Below, one piece after another: positions 49,111 through 59,627 of a DNA stretch of 64,000 nucleotides (positions within the stretch are counted from its first letter, which is position 1; each line of letters begins with the position of its first letter). The stretch spans positions 682,001 through 746,000 of the forward strand of contig LSRY02000028.1 in the NCBI GenBank assembly GCA_001643675.2, read 5' to 3'. The position numbers and the translations under genes were made by a program. Origin of the DNA: Monocercomonoides exilis (taxonomy: Eukaryota > Preaxostyla > Oxymonadida > Polymastigidae). The notes beneath the pieces were generated by a model that was not told where the DNA came from, ran no database searches, and worked only from the letters and a program-made list of their open reading frames with translations.

Positions 49111-49428
49111 TTATGCACCAAAGCCATAAAGTGTTCTTCCTTGGCGTTTGAGTGAGTAGACAATATCCATGGCGGTAACTGTCTTCCTTCTGGCATGTTC
49201 TGTGTATGTCACAGCATCACGAATGATTCCTTCAAGGAACATTTTCAAGATGATTCTTGTTTCATCATAGATAAGGTTGGAGATTCTTTTCACGCCTCCT
49301 CTGCGGGCAAGACGGCGGATGGCTGGTTTTGTAATTCCTTGGATGTTATCACGAAGCTTGCGATATCCCTTTGCTCCGGTTTTTCCAATACCTTTTCCTC
49401 CTTTTCCTCCTTTTCCACGTCCAGACAT
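49111..49428 (-). CDS. Histone H4
   Basis: This is an intronless core histone of 105 residues; standard H4 has 102-103. The histone fold is intact: [48 protein letters not shown] and the C-terminal TLYGFG. The tail is unusual. It has an extra GGK unit (lysines at 5, 8, 11, 15, 19 and 23, counting from Ser1), and the segment normally reading RHRKVLRDN is GYRKLRDN, one residue shorter. The C-terminal residue is Ala rather than Gly. Lack of introns in an intron-rich genome is typical for histone genes. The gene is divergent from NHP2 with 257 bp between start codons. Confidence 0.97.
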   Translation of the reverse strand: MSGRGKGGKGGKGIGKTGAKGYRKLRDNIQGITKPAIRRLARRGGVKRISNLIYDETRIILKMFLEGIIRDAVTYTEHARRKTVTAMDIVYSLKRQGRTLYGFGA

Positions 49429-49685
49429 ATTTTATATAATAGATTTGAGATTAATAATCAATGTTGTTCACATTTGAGATTTTATATTTATATTAGTTAA
49501 AAATATCCCATAATATATCAAATGGACATTTACCATAATTTTTAAAATTTTCTTCATTTCAAAGACTTTGCAAACATCCATCAAATTTCAAAATAAATAT
49601 TTGATTATTTCAGAAAATTTGCTAAAAATAATTTTATGATCAAAACCATATCTTTGGATCAAATTATTGTTTGTTGGAATTGTTG
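49429..49685. promoter_or_regulatory. Divergent promoter gap H4/NHP2
   Basis: This 257-bp AT-rich gap must contain the promoters of histone H4 (minus) and NHP2 (plus). I recognise no specific site. Confidence 0.4.
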
Positions 49686-50277
49686 ATGGAAGATCAGGGT
49701 ATTTCACCTATTGCTGATCCTCTTGCAGGACCTAAGTTGACAAAAAAGCTATTCAAATTAGTTAAGCATTGTTTGTCTTTGATTTTTCATTGCATCTTCG
49801 ATTGTTACGTTGTTTTTTTCATAAACATAGCTGCGAAAGAAAAAACACTTCGAAGAGGTGTTAAAGAAGTGGTAAAAAGCATAAGAAAGGGGAAGAAGGG
49901 GTATGATTGACTTATATTATTTTGTGTGCTCAATTTTCATTTTTAATATCAAAAAATATTTTTTTGAAAACCTTTGTCAATGATCAAACAAACTTTCATT
50001 ATGATAAAAACTTTTTGTAATTTAAATCATAAGGCTTTGCGTTATTGCAGGAGATATCTATCCTATTGACGTCATTTCACATCTTCCTGTCTATTGCGAA
50101 AAAATGGACGTTCCATACATTTTTGTTCCTTCAAAAGCAGATCTTGGTGCAGCAGCAGGAACAAAAAGACCAACTTCATGTGTTCTTGCAACAGAACTTG
50201 ATGGACAAAACTCTCCTGACAAAATTAAACAGAAATATAAAAAGATTCGTGCTGAATTAGCTAAATTTTCTGGTTAA
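49686..50277 (+). CDS. NHP2: H/ACA snoRNP protein NHP2
   Basis: NHP2 is the L7Ae-family RNA-binding subunit of H/ACA snoRNPs, which pseudouridylate rRNA. Exons are 49686-49770, 49831-49900 and 50034-50277 (TAA), giving 132 residues, slightly short of the human 153. The L7Ae fold is evident: ADPLAGPKLTKKLFKLVKH, then LRRGVKEVVKSIRKGKKG, then VIAGDIYPIDVISHLPVYCE and YIFVPSKADLGAAAGTKRPT. The RRGVKEV and LGAAAG forms favour NHP2 over the paralogues SNU13 or RPL7A. Start at 49686 is the first in-frame ATG; an upstream open stretch has none. Confidence 0.94.
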
Positions 50278-50429
50278 ATAATCTTCCGTGTTTTTTTGTT
50301 TTTTATTCAAAACAATTGAATTTTAAAGAAGTCTTTTTTAATTGTGAATTTTTAATAAAAAAGAAAATTACGGTTTCATAATTGATCTATTATTCCCTTT
50401 CTGGCTTCATACGAAAGGTTGATCTAAAA

Positions 50430-51229
50430 ATGAGGGCACACGTCGTTAATTACAGGAATGTTAAAGAAAAAGGTGAGTTAATGTTTAATGATTTTTCGTT
50501 TTAAATCGTATAACGAATGGCTTATTCATGACTTTTCAGTTGCCAAGGCAAAAGGAAATGACGTCACAATTCACTTCAAGGTAAATATAAATCAAATTTT
50601 ATGATATATTCTTTGATTAATTTTATCTTTTAAAAAAATTTTAGCAAGCACGTGAAATTGCTGGAGTTCTTCGCCACATGAAATTGAAAAGAGCAAAACA
50701 ATTTCTGTGCCACGTTATTCAGCACAAAGAAGCCGTTCCATTCCGTCGCTATAAATACGGTATTGGACATAACCCACAAGGAAAGGCATGGAAATGGTCA
50801 CAAAGCGGATTCCCTGTTAAAGCAAGCAGAGTTTTTCTTGAATTGATCCGTAACTGCGAAAGCAATGCAAAGGTATTGCATTTATTTATGTTTTACGCAC
50901 TATTTTTTGTAAATTGTCAATCAATATTTATGAATTGAATTTTTTTCAGAAAAACAATCTCAATGTTAGAAACTGCGCCATTGCTCACATCAAAGTTAAC
51001 AAGGCTCGTATCCACAGCAGAAGAATGTATCGTGCTCATGGTAGAATTAACAGTATGTTGTTGCATCTTTTAAAATGAAAAGAATTGTTTTAAATAAATA
51101 TTTTTTAATGTTTTGCTTTAAATAGGATTCAACAAAACTCCATGCCATATTGAAATGATCATGACAGAAAAAGGCATCTCTGTTCAAAGAGCAGCTCGCC
51201 GTGCAAGAAAGGAAGCAAAGAAGGAGTAA
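50430..51229 (+). CDS. RPL17: 60S ribosomal protein L17 (uL22)
   Basis: uL22 is a large-subunit protein whose loop lines the nascent-peptide exit tunnel. Exons are 50430-50472, 50540-50580, 50645-50872, 50950-51052 and 51126-51229 (TAA), giving 172 residues. Landmarks are VTIHFKQAREIAGVLRHM, VPFRRYKYGIGHNPQGKAW, FLELIRNCESNAK, AIAHIKVNKA, RRMYRAHGRIN and TPCHIEMIMTEK. The N-terminus before the conserved core is somewhat divergent from the animal form, and the C-terminal basic tail is short. Four introns in 519 coding bases is dense. It follows NHP2 by 152 bp on the same strand. Confidence 0.96.
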
Positions 51230-51625
51230 AAGACTCTCCGTTTGTTGGGTGAGTGAAATACAAACATTCTTTGTTTTCATTTTCTTTAGGACTTACCAAC
51301 ATTTCGCCTTTCTTTCGACCATATTCTTTCCTTTCGTATCAATTTTTAAAAATTTGAAGAAGGACAAATTCAATTTTTCAATTTATGTTGATTGACAACG
51401 TTTTTCAGATAATACATGAGAAAAAAAAGCCTAAAAACATGATAAATTTCTGAATGTTGATGAACAAATGAGGAGAAAAAATAAAATAAACAACAAAGAT
51501 TGTTGGTTTTGATACGAACATAAGGATGCTAAAAACACTGTGCAATGATTGTTGAAGAGTGGGCAATTTCTTTCCCATTAAGCATATTTCGTATTTGTAG
51601 TAAAGAAATTATTTGAAGGCGTAAT
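51230..51625. other. Intergenic gap
   Basis: This 396-bp AT-rich gap separates RPL17 from the Sec61 alpha gene. A weak GGG...CCC hairpin lies near 51563-51582. No gene is recognised. Confidence 0.55.
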
Positions 51626-53907
51626 ATGCGCAGAAGATATGAAATAATACAAAAAATAACAAAGTTTTGCCCTTATGTACCTCCTCCTGAAAAGGAAGTG
51701 TGATTATGAAAATTTCTCAAGATTAAAAATATCTGTATTTATTTATGTAGATAACATTTAAAGAAAAGTGCTTCTGGTCAATACTTATATTATTCACATA
51801 CGTTGTTTTGTTTTTTATGCCTGTTTATGGAATGTCTTCAAAAAACAATTATGAAGTGTTTTTCAGACGTTCTGAAGTGAATCCTGTTCAAGGTAATATA
51901 TTTTCTTATGAAGAGTTAATTTTTTCTATTGCATAAATTTTATTAAAAGGAACTTTAATGGAAATTGGATTCAGCCCTTTTTTGACAATTGGCATGTTTT
52001 TCTCAATTTTGTCAAAAAGTGGAATCTTCGCTCCTGATTCAAATTCTAAGGAAGAAGTTACTGTTCATAATCAATTTATGAAATGTTTTTATTTAGCATT
52101 GTTTTTTATGTTCGATTAAACCTTCTGATTTTTTCTTTGCAGTTATTGGATTATCTGTTACTCTTTTCCAAGCAATATTCATGGTGTCAAACGGATCATA
52201 TGGACCTCTTAGCGAAATTGGAATAATCAAAAGAATTCTCATTGTTGCTCAATTATTCTTTTCTGGATTGTCCATGTGCGTACTGGTTTGTATTGAGAAT
52301 AACGTGATTTTCGATTTTGATTTAACTGTGATTTGTTTGAAATATGTTTATTCTTTTGCTTGTTAAAAGGACGAATTTCTTGCGAAAGGCTATGGATTTG
52401 GAGAATCTGCTATGACTGTGTACTTTGCGTTCATTCCTGCAGAATCGTTGTTTTGGAAATTATTTGCACCAATTAGGAAAACAATAATAAAGCAGCTGTT
52501 GCCAACTCAAGTTGAGTCTGCCCTTTCCGATGCCCAACCAGCGGCAAACGCCAACAAACAAGTGGAATACTTGGGGCTTGTCCCGCATGTGTTGTCTGTC
52601 TGGTTTGGGAGAGGCAAAGCGCAGACGCTCCAGATGGCTTCATCAGAAGAGCAAAAAGTGTCTCTTCTGTCGAGAATATTGCACAGAAGCGACCCGTCGC
52701 TTTCGACCGTGCGGGAGGTAGCAATTGCTCTGCTCCACATCTTCGTCACTTTGTTCTTTGTACAGATTAAGTGCAACATCTTCGCTGTCCACCACAACAC
52801 TCAGAGCGATTCGACCAAATCTGAGTCACATTCATCTCAATCATCATCATCTTCTTCTTCTTCTACAACCACTTCCGAATCAATGCGTCATTCACCAGAC
52901 AGCTCTGATAACAAGTCATCGAGTCCGAACTCGCTTAGCAGCATCGAAGCCGGCCACTCGCCGAAATCTACTCTTCTTGTGGCGACTGTTCCGTTCTTCC
53001 CTACAGCTTATCTGCCACTCGTGCTCTTTGACTTCTTCAAGGGGCTTGTAGACACACTCTCTCGCAACTTATACTTCCACTTTGTCTGCCCTTCAATGAT
53101 CAGCTCCATTTCGTCGTCTGCTTCTTCGGCTGATCTTTCAGCTCCGCTTTCTTTCTCCTCTCTCGCTTCAGACGCCCTCACATCAACCTTCTGCAGCACT
53201 AAGCCGCGTTCTCTGTTTGCTTTCCTCTACCGCGCTTTTCTTCGCCCTGTTTTGGGCTCGTGGCAGATCGATCGGGTGACTCCTCTCGGAAATGTCATTT
53301 CTCACCCAACGTCTGGTCTCTCTGGCCTTATGGCGTGTCCAGCGCTGACTGGTGCTATAAAACCTGCTGCTTCTATGACATATTTTGTTGAGCTTGTGAG
53401 CGAAGCTCTGTTTATTGTCGTGTACATTGTTGCGGTTTCTTGTTATTATTTGCCTTTTATGGACACTTCTGTTGAGAAGCTGCAAGAGGATGCAAGAATA
53501 GCACTTCAACAAAACTCCAAGGAGAATCGAGGCAAAAAAGAGAAAAGCGAAAATGAGGAAGGAAATGAAGGAGAACATTCTTCTGGTGACTCTACAAAAA
53601 TTAACTTTTCACAGGAAGAGGAGGAGGAATTAATGAACGATATTGAACATACAACACTGATTGCAGTAATCATTTCAAGCCTTTATGAAGCAATGTTTGT
53701 CATTTTGGACAAAGTCACAGGTTTGATTTTCGACTTTTTTTAATTTTATATTCGTTTAAATATAAATTATTAATACTTAATTTAACATTTATTGAATTAG
53801 GAAATACAATAAATATTTCTTCGATACTTCAATTTACCATGACTGTATCAAAAATGACAAAGCAAGCCCAGATCGATTGGCAAAACTCTAAGAAACATAT
53901 TAAATAA
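51626..53907 (+). CDS. SEC61A: Divergent Sec61 alpha translocon subunit
   Basis: Sec61 alpha (SecY family) forms the protein-conducting channel of the ER membrane. Exons are 51626-51697, 51751-51892, 51950-52084, 52143-52285, 52370-53720 and 53801-53907 (TAA), giving 649 residues; usual length is about 475. The N-terminal half aligns well: ITFKEKCFWSILI, FMPVYGM, GTLMEIGFSPFLTIGM, FIGLSVTLFQAIFMV and LDEFLAKGYGFGESA. Intron edges were set so that this block matches the family without gaps. The C-terminal half is diverged. Cytosolic loop L6, which normally carries the RYRGQ ribosome contact, is replaced by a Ser-rich insert of about 60 residues (about 304-367). Loop L8 holds an acidic Lys/Glu/Ser insert (about 534-587) without the usual RGHR. 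It could be a specialised paralogue with changed ribosome binding. Confidence 0.86.
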
Positions 53908-54083
53908 AGCGTTAACAATTTTTTGTTAACTTATTTTATATTAGGTCATTTCACTTTTATTTTTTAAAACTACGTTCTTCTATTTATGGCTTTGATCAAT
54001 TTTTCATTTCAAATCTTGTATTGTGTGAGCATTAATTTTAAATTTAAACTTTATGAATATTTTTTACTATATAGGTCCCTTTC

Positions 54084-57000
54084 ATGCAAACTATCCCCGA
54101 CGTTCAAGCAGACCAATTGACAAAAGATGCTTTACGCATTGGTCCGAAGGGGAAAAAACTGACGATCAAACGAGGAAAAGGATGTTATCCATTTTCTTTG
54201 GGAGAATTGTGCATTGGTCCTTATCAAATTCCTTTAGGTGGTTCATCACCTTCGCCCCCAACTGAATTCAACTTTACCCGTCATTTCAATGACCCGATCC
54301 TAACGCAAGCTGTTGCTTCTAAAAATACTGCAGTTACTCTTGCATTGCTTGCAGAAAATCCACACAACATTTTTTACAACTATTTAAGAAAATGGTTTGT
54401 TGTCTTAGTCTTTTTTTTATTTCTTATTGTTATTTTTTATCTTTTATTTTACATATTTATTTCTCAATAAGGTACACTTCATTCGCAATTCACAACGGAT
54501 TAAAATCAATTGTTGTGCAATTCGTTCATGCTGTACATACGTATAGAATGCACATACCATTCGACACAATCGAAAAAATTGCTTTATCTGATGAAAATGG
54601 CAATCGATATTTTTGTTTGTTGCTCAATAGTTTTTTATTGCAATGATATATTTTTTTCTCTTTGACGTTTTAAATGTGTTTGCATTTATTTTGTGTTACA
54701 GGTAATCGCATGTATCCTCAAGATCAGCCTGATGAAGTACCAAAAGATCCTCTTTCGTGCTTTACTTATTTAGAAATTTATCTATCACAACCACCAAAAT
54801 TAAAATGGGCCAAAACAAATCACGATATTCGTGACGGCTTTTTTAATCCGTATGAAATTTCCAATCCAATGGAAACAAAAGGAGCAGAAGTTCAAAATGG
54901 TATGAACAGTTTGAATAAAAGTTTTGTTTAATACTGTTCTTCATCGACTTATATTTGTTGATTCAGTCTCCTCATTTCCAGGAATCAACACAAAGAGAGG
55001 TCCCGTTTATCATCCATGCGCAGCAGATCGGTTTGCTCGTCTCGATGGAATTACAATCCGTTTTAGGTTTGCATAATACTTAAGTGACCTTAAATATTTG
55101 AAAATGTATTTTTACATTTTCTATAATAATAACTTTCCTGTTACACTTCTTTTCTCGGCTTTTTTGATACAATAAATATCCAGGCGCTATCGATTTCTTC
55201 TTCAAGATCGGTGGATAGATGATCCAAAAATACGTGTTCCATCACATATTCCTGGTGTGTATTTTATTCGATCTTGTTATTTATTCTTCTCAACTGCATT
55301 TTGTTTTGTTTTGTTGTCTATTCATTTTATATAAAACAATGCTCGCAACAAACTTCCATATCATTATCATCTCTACAATCACAATGGATTATTATAAAAC
55401 TATTCCAAACGTCATTTCCTGCATTATTTTTTATTTCTCATATCATTTTCCAGCCAATTCAGCTCCTCTTCCTCCATCTACTCTTCTCGAATATGTTCTT
55501 CTGAGTGAGCCTCACCTGGAGCATCTCTTGAAAGAGCAGAATGTTCTTGCCCAGTCAGATTCTCCTCACATCCCATTCGCCTTGGTGTCAATCGCCGACC
55601 CAGCGTCTTCTGCTCCCCGTGCAGTGCAAGGGCTGACAGGCTATCTTCCCTTCCTGTTTCCGTCTGCACAGACACAGCAGGGCGAGCCAGCTGCACTTTT
55701 GGGCGAGCAGAAAGGAGAAGAGAAAGATTTGGATAAGAAAGGGACGAAGGAGGAATTCATCAATTCTTTGGGAGAGGTTGACGAGAGGAAAGCGCAGGAG
55801 AACGAAATAGGAGCCAATGTGCTGTCAAATGAATCAAACATTTCAAACACTTCTTCCACCATCGCTTCTTCTTCTTCTTCTTCTTCTGATATGTCTAATT
55901 CCTCTTCCTCTCCTTCTTCTTCAAACAACGAATCACTTCCACAAGACCCTTCTTCTTCTTCTAACACCTCATCTTCTTTAACTTCACAATCTTCCTCGCC
56001 TTCTTCCTCATCATCTGCACTTTCTGTCACTTCTGCTCCTTCCTCTCCATCATCCTCCTCAGCCAATCCTTCTTCTTCCATTGCAGATGAGATGCCAATC
56101 GCACAACTGGCTGTTGTCGACTTGAACTCCAACGACGACGACCGCCTCGCCACTGAGCTTCTTCGCCTGTTTGACGAGAATTCTGAGATCAGACTGCTTC
56201 TGACAGGCATCCTGCAGTCGATGCAGAAGCAGAAGGCGATCGAAGCTGCTTTCATCAACTACATCACCACCTCCCAGCGCATCCAGCCTCTTCCCTTTCC
56301 CTCGCAATGGCTCTTCACTCAGATCCAGCTGGCCAATGTCGAAGAGATCCCTCCTCTCGCACCCAGCAAGCGCGAGCCCGACGCCGGCTCCATCTTCCCC
56401 TTCTATCCGCTGAATGGGTGTGGATGCCGCTCAGGACAGTGCACGACGCGCAGGTGTGTGTGCTATCTGGCAGGTGTTGGCTGCACCCACCGCTGTCTGT
56501 GCCACAAGGGAGGGCCTCACAGCTCCCCTCACAATGGAGCGCCTTCCATCCAGCAGGGCGCAGAGAACTCAGCCACTCCGCTGTCTGGCGGACTGCCCCC
56601 GGGATTTGGATCAACTCCCTTCCCGTTGCAGAAACTCACCCAGCTGAATGGGGTGGATGCAGGCAGCGGAGATATGATGGGCTCTTCTGCGCTGGGAAAT
56701 GGGGGAAATCCAGGTGCGGGGGGAGACAGTGGAATTGGAGGGGGTGGTGCAGGGAATATTTCTGTGGACGATGGCTCCTCTGCGTCTTCATTGAAGCTTC
56801 CAGGAATAGCTGATCTGTTTACGGCGACGCCTGTTGTGCCTACACATGCTGCACACGAAGAAGTGCTGGGGATGATGATGAATGGGAAGCTGGGTGAGTA
56901 TTTGGCCGCACAACCTTGCCGAAATGTGTTCAATGTAATCTTCCCAGCATACGGCATTCTTCAGGCAGCTCCTTGTTTTGCATCGTATCTGCGGCACACA

Positions 57001-59094
57001 GCAACGACGCTTGTGACACTCCAAACACAACACAGAAAGACACCTGCTGCTCTCCCGCGGAAAGGAAGAGGGCGGCCGAGGAAGAGAGACCACGATCTGA
57101 TTGTGCACAACCCGACAGGCATTGCAATTGCAGCGCCGAGGCAGCAGATGAGCGGGTATGGTCCGGCCGGCGGTGATGGTGGAGCAGGCGAGCAGATGCA
57201 CCAGAGTGCATCGTCTCTGTCTCTGCCGCTGCTGCCTGTGGATCTGTGGAGGCTTGTGCGGGAGAGTGAGCTGTACCACTACTGCTGCGAGGAGATGATC
57301 CAGCTGTGGGGCTTTGACGAGGAAGACGCGTGGGCCAAGGCGCAGATGCAGCAGTCGCTGATGAAGATGGAAGAGAAGGAGAACGGGATGGACGAGCTGG
57401 GAGGGCCTGGGGGTGCAGGAGGAGGGCTGGATGGGATGGGCGACGGATCGGGTGTGTCTGCTCAGATGTCTTTAGCTGCACAGCAGACGCTTACTCAGCC
57501 ACTGACTGTGGCGTGGCGCAACACAGTGCCATTGTTGGAGCTGACGCCCAGACAGACATACATTCTGCAGGAGATATTTGGTGTGCATCCTCCAATTGCT
57601 GTTGTTCCTCTGCCTCCCAACGCTGTCTATGCACATCCAGCATGTGCCCAGCTTGTCACTTCACCATTTTCCTCTTCTTTCCCAAAGATGAAGCCAGCAT
57701 CCTCTCATCTCTTACCCCAGTCTTCCCAGCAGCAGTCTGTGCGATCTCAAACAGGCTCACCCAGCTTCCCTGACAGTCCACTCTTGTCTGATGCGCCAGA
57801 TGTTCTGGACAGCGGCGAGACGCCTTATCTGACTGAGTTCTTCACAGGCGCATATCTTGCTGCTCTTCCCCCGCAGGTGCTGACCTTCTCATTCTGCTTC
57901 GGCCAGTCCTCGCAAGTGCAGCAGCAGATTCAACAGCAGCTTTCACAGCAACTCCCACAAGACCCCTCTCAAATGGCGCTCACCTCGCAACTCGCGCCTG
58001 GTGCGGCTGCTTCTGCGAACATGCTGGCAAATGCAGCACTGCGCTCAATAGACGGCCCGCCAGTTATTCGAGTGGTGGGCGATCTTTCTGTGTATCCCTC
58101 GATTGATGACACGCAGCGTGTGAGAGGTTGCATCGTCAACCGCAACGAAGTGTTCCACTGCTCCCGCTGCGACGAGTGCTTCCACGGAAGAATGTGGCAC
58201 TGCAGGCGGTGCAACAGATGCACCACTGCAATCGACGGAAAGCCGTGTGAGTTCTGCCATCCTCACAAAAGAGAAGGCGTTGTGATTCCGCGCTGGGACA
58301 AAGCACGCTCTCAGCTGCATCTGGGCATTGATGGATCTTTAAGCATCGGAGATGGATCGGCTGTGGGCGCTGTGGACTCTCAGCAGCAACAGGGAGTGAA
58401 TGCACAGGGTGAATTAGTTGGTGAGCGAGACAAAATGAAAGGCTCGAATGTTAAGAATGAAGATGGAACTGGGCAATCAGGAGTAAACTCCTCGTCCTCC
58501 TCAGCATCTCAGGCAGCTGGTGTGTCAATGGGCGTGTCGTCACAGCTTGTGTACTCAGACATGGGAGGAAGCCCGTCGCATCTGCAGTCGCAGATGATGC
58601 ACATCTCGCGCAGTGTGACTGAAGAAGGCGAGACGAGCGAGACTGACAGCGATGCTGAATTAGACTTTTCGCTGTCGCATTCGTACCAGCTTTCCTGCAA
58701 CAAGCACATGCAAAACATTGAAGCCCGGTTCAACACACTGGCCTTGGCAAGAGAGCCCATCCCGCCAGACATTCAGGACGAGGTGGCTTCGATACGCACA
58801 ACGGTGGATCATGTGCAGCAGATCTTCTCACAGCACCTGGCGTCGATGACTGCTGCACTCTCGTCGAACCAGGCTGTGTTCTCATCTTCGCAGGGGATGC
58901 TTTCTTCTTCGGGTTCTCTCTCTTCACTTCAGACGATGGAGCAGCAGATCCAAGAAGAGCAGGATGCTGTTGAGAGGAACAATCGGATGGCCGAGCTGGA
59001 AGTAACTGGCGTTGATGATGCAACGAAATGCCAGGAACCACGAAACAATGTGAATGATATCAATCTGATGGATGTTGGAATTGAAGGGCAGTGA
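54084..59094 (+). CDS. CXC / AT-hook / Cys-cluster DNA-binding protein
   Basis: Exons are 54084-54394, 54472-54614, 54702-54899, 54982-55066, 55184-55254 and 55454-59094 (TGA), giving 1,482 residues. The first 280 residues form an unrecognised globular domain (for example GPKGKKLTIKRGKGCYPF, RMYPQDQPDE, RFRRYRFLLQDRWIDD). A Ser-rich linker follows. Near residues 592-622 a CXC motif reads CGCRSGQC, then RRCVCYLAGVGC, then RCLCHKGG, close to the tesmin/TSO1 and transposon-linked CXC type. An AT-hook (KGRGRPRKRDHD) lies near residue 805. A second Cys/His cluster lies near 1168-1206 (FHCSRCDECFHGRMWHCRRC, then CEFCHPH). A Gln-rich stretch and a C-terminal coiled coil follow. The set points to a nuclear DNA-binding regulator. 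No catalytic domain is seen. Confidence 0.82.
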
Positions 59095-59627
59095 ATGTTT
59101 TAATCACACTTCTTCACTATCTATTTCATTGTTCCATTTTAAATTTGTGCTTCGGTTTGTTTTTCAACTCTTGCAATCATTTATTCGGTAATTCTGTTGA
59201 TGATTTCAATCATCGTTCCGGGTGCTTGTTGCGTGTATTTTCTGCTTCGTCATCTCATTTTCAGTTCCCATGTCATTTTCATGTCATTCCTTCAGTGCCT
59301 GCTTGCATATCACACCTGTTCTGTCTTATGCGGTCTTTGTTGCATTATTTCTTGTTGGTATCATCATTTCTATCCATATTGGCTTATGTTTTTAATGTTT
59401 ATATGGCTTGTTGCAATATTAAACCAAAAAGAAAGGGAAAAAATGTCTCTCTCTGCAAGTGATTATAATAGGTAAAGATAAAATTCAACTGACATGAAAA
59501 ATGAATAAAATGAGATTTATAAAAAAAATTTATTCAAAAAGACGTAAATTGAATTATTTTCAAACAATTAGAATTGCTGTGAAAATTAGATTTATTAATA
59601 AGAAGAAGCAAAGAACAGAATAAAGAA
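59095..59627. other. Convergent gap, possibly with a small gene
   Basis: This 533-bp gap lies between the 3' ends of the CXC gene and COMMD10. The part 59200-59475 is richer in GC than other gaps here and carries overlapping hydrophobic frames, described separately. The rest looks like 3' UTR. Confidence 0.4.
59200..59475 (+). CDS. Possible small membrane protein
   Basis: An open frame from ATG 59200 to TAA 59475 would give a 91-residue, strongly hydrophobic protein with MISIIVPGACCVYFLLRHL near its start and WLMFLMFIWLVAILNQ before a short polar tail. Size and two-membrane-segment layout recall small subunits such as V-ATPase subunit e, but no diagnostic motif is present. Another frame in the same stretch is also hydrophobic (LSYAVFVALFLVGIIIS), so an unrecognised intron is possible. 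It could equally be 3' UTR of the CXC gene. Confidence 0.22.
   Translation: MISIIVPGACCVYFLLRHLIFSSHVIFMSFLQCLLAYHTCSVLCGLCCIISCWYHHFYPYWLMFLMFIWLVAILNQKEREKMSLSASDYNR

Noticed and set aside
55219-55453. Extension of the long CXC-protein reading frame upstream of 55454
   Set aside because: This stretch is an intron (GTGTGT...TTTCCAG, 55255-55453) that happens to stay open in frame; splicing to 55254 rebuilds the N-terminal domain.
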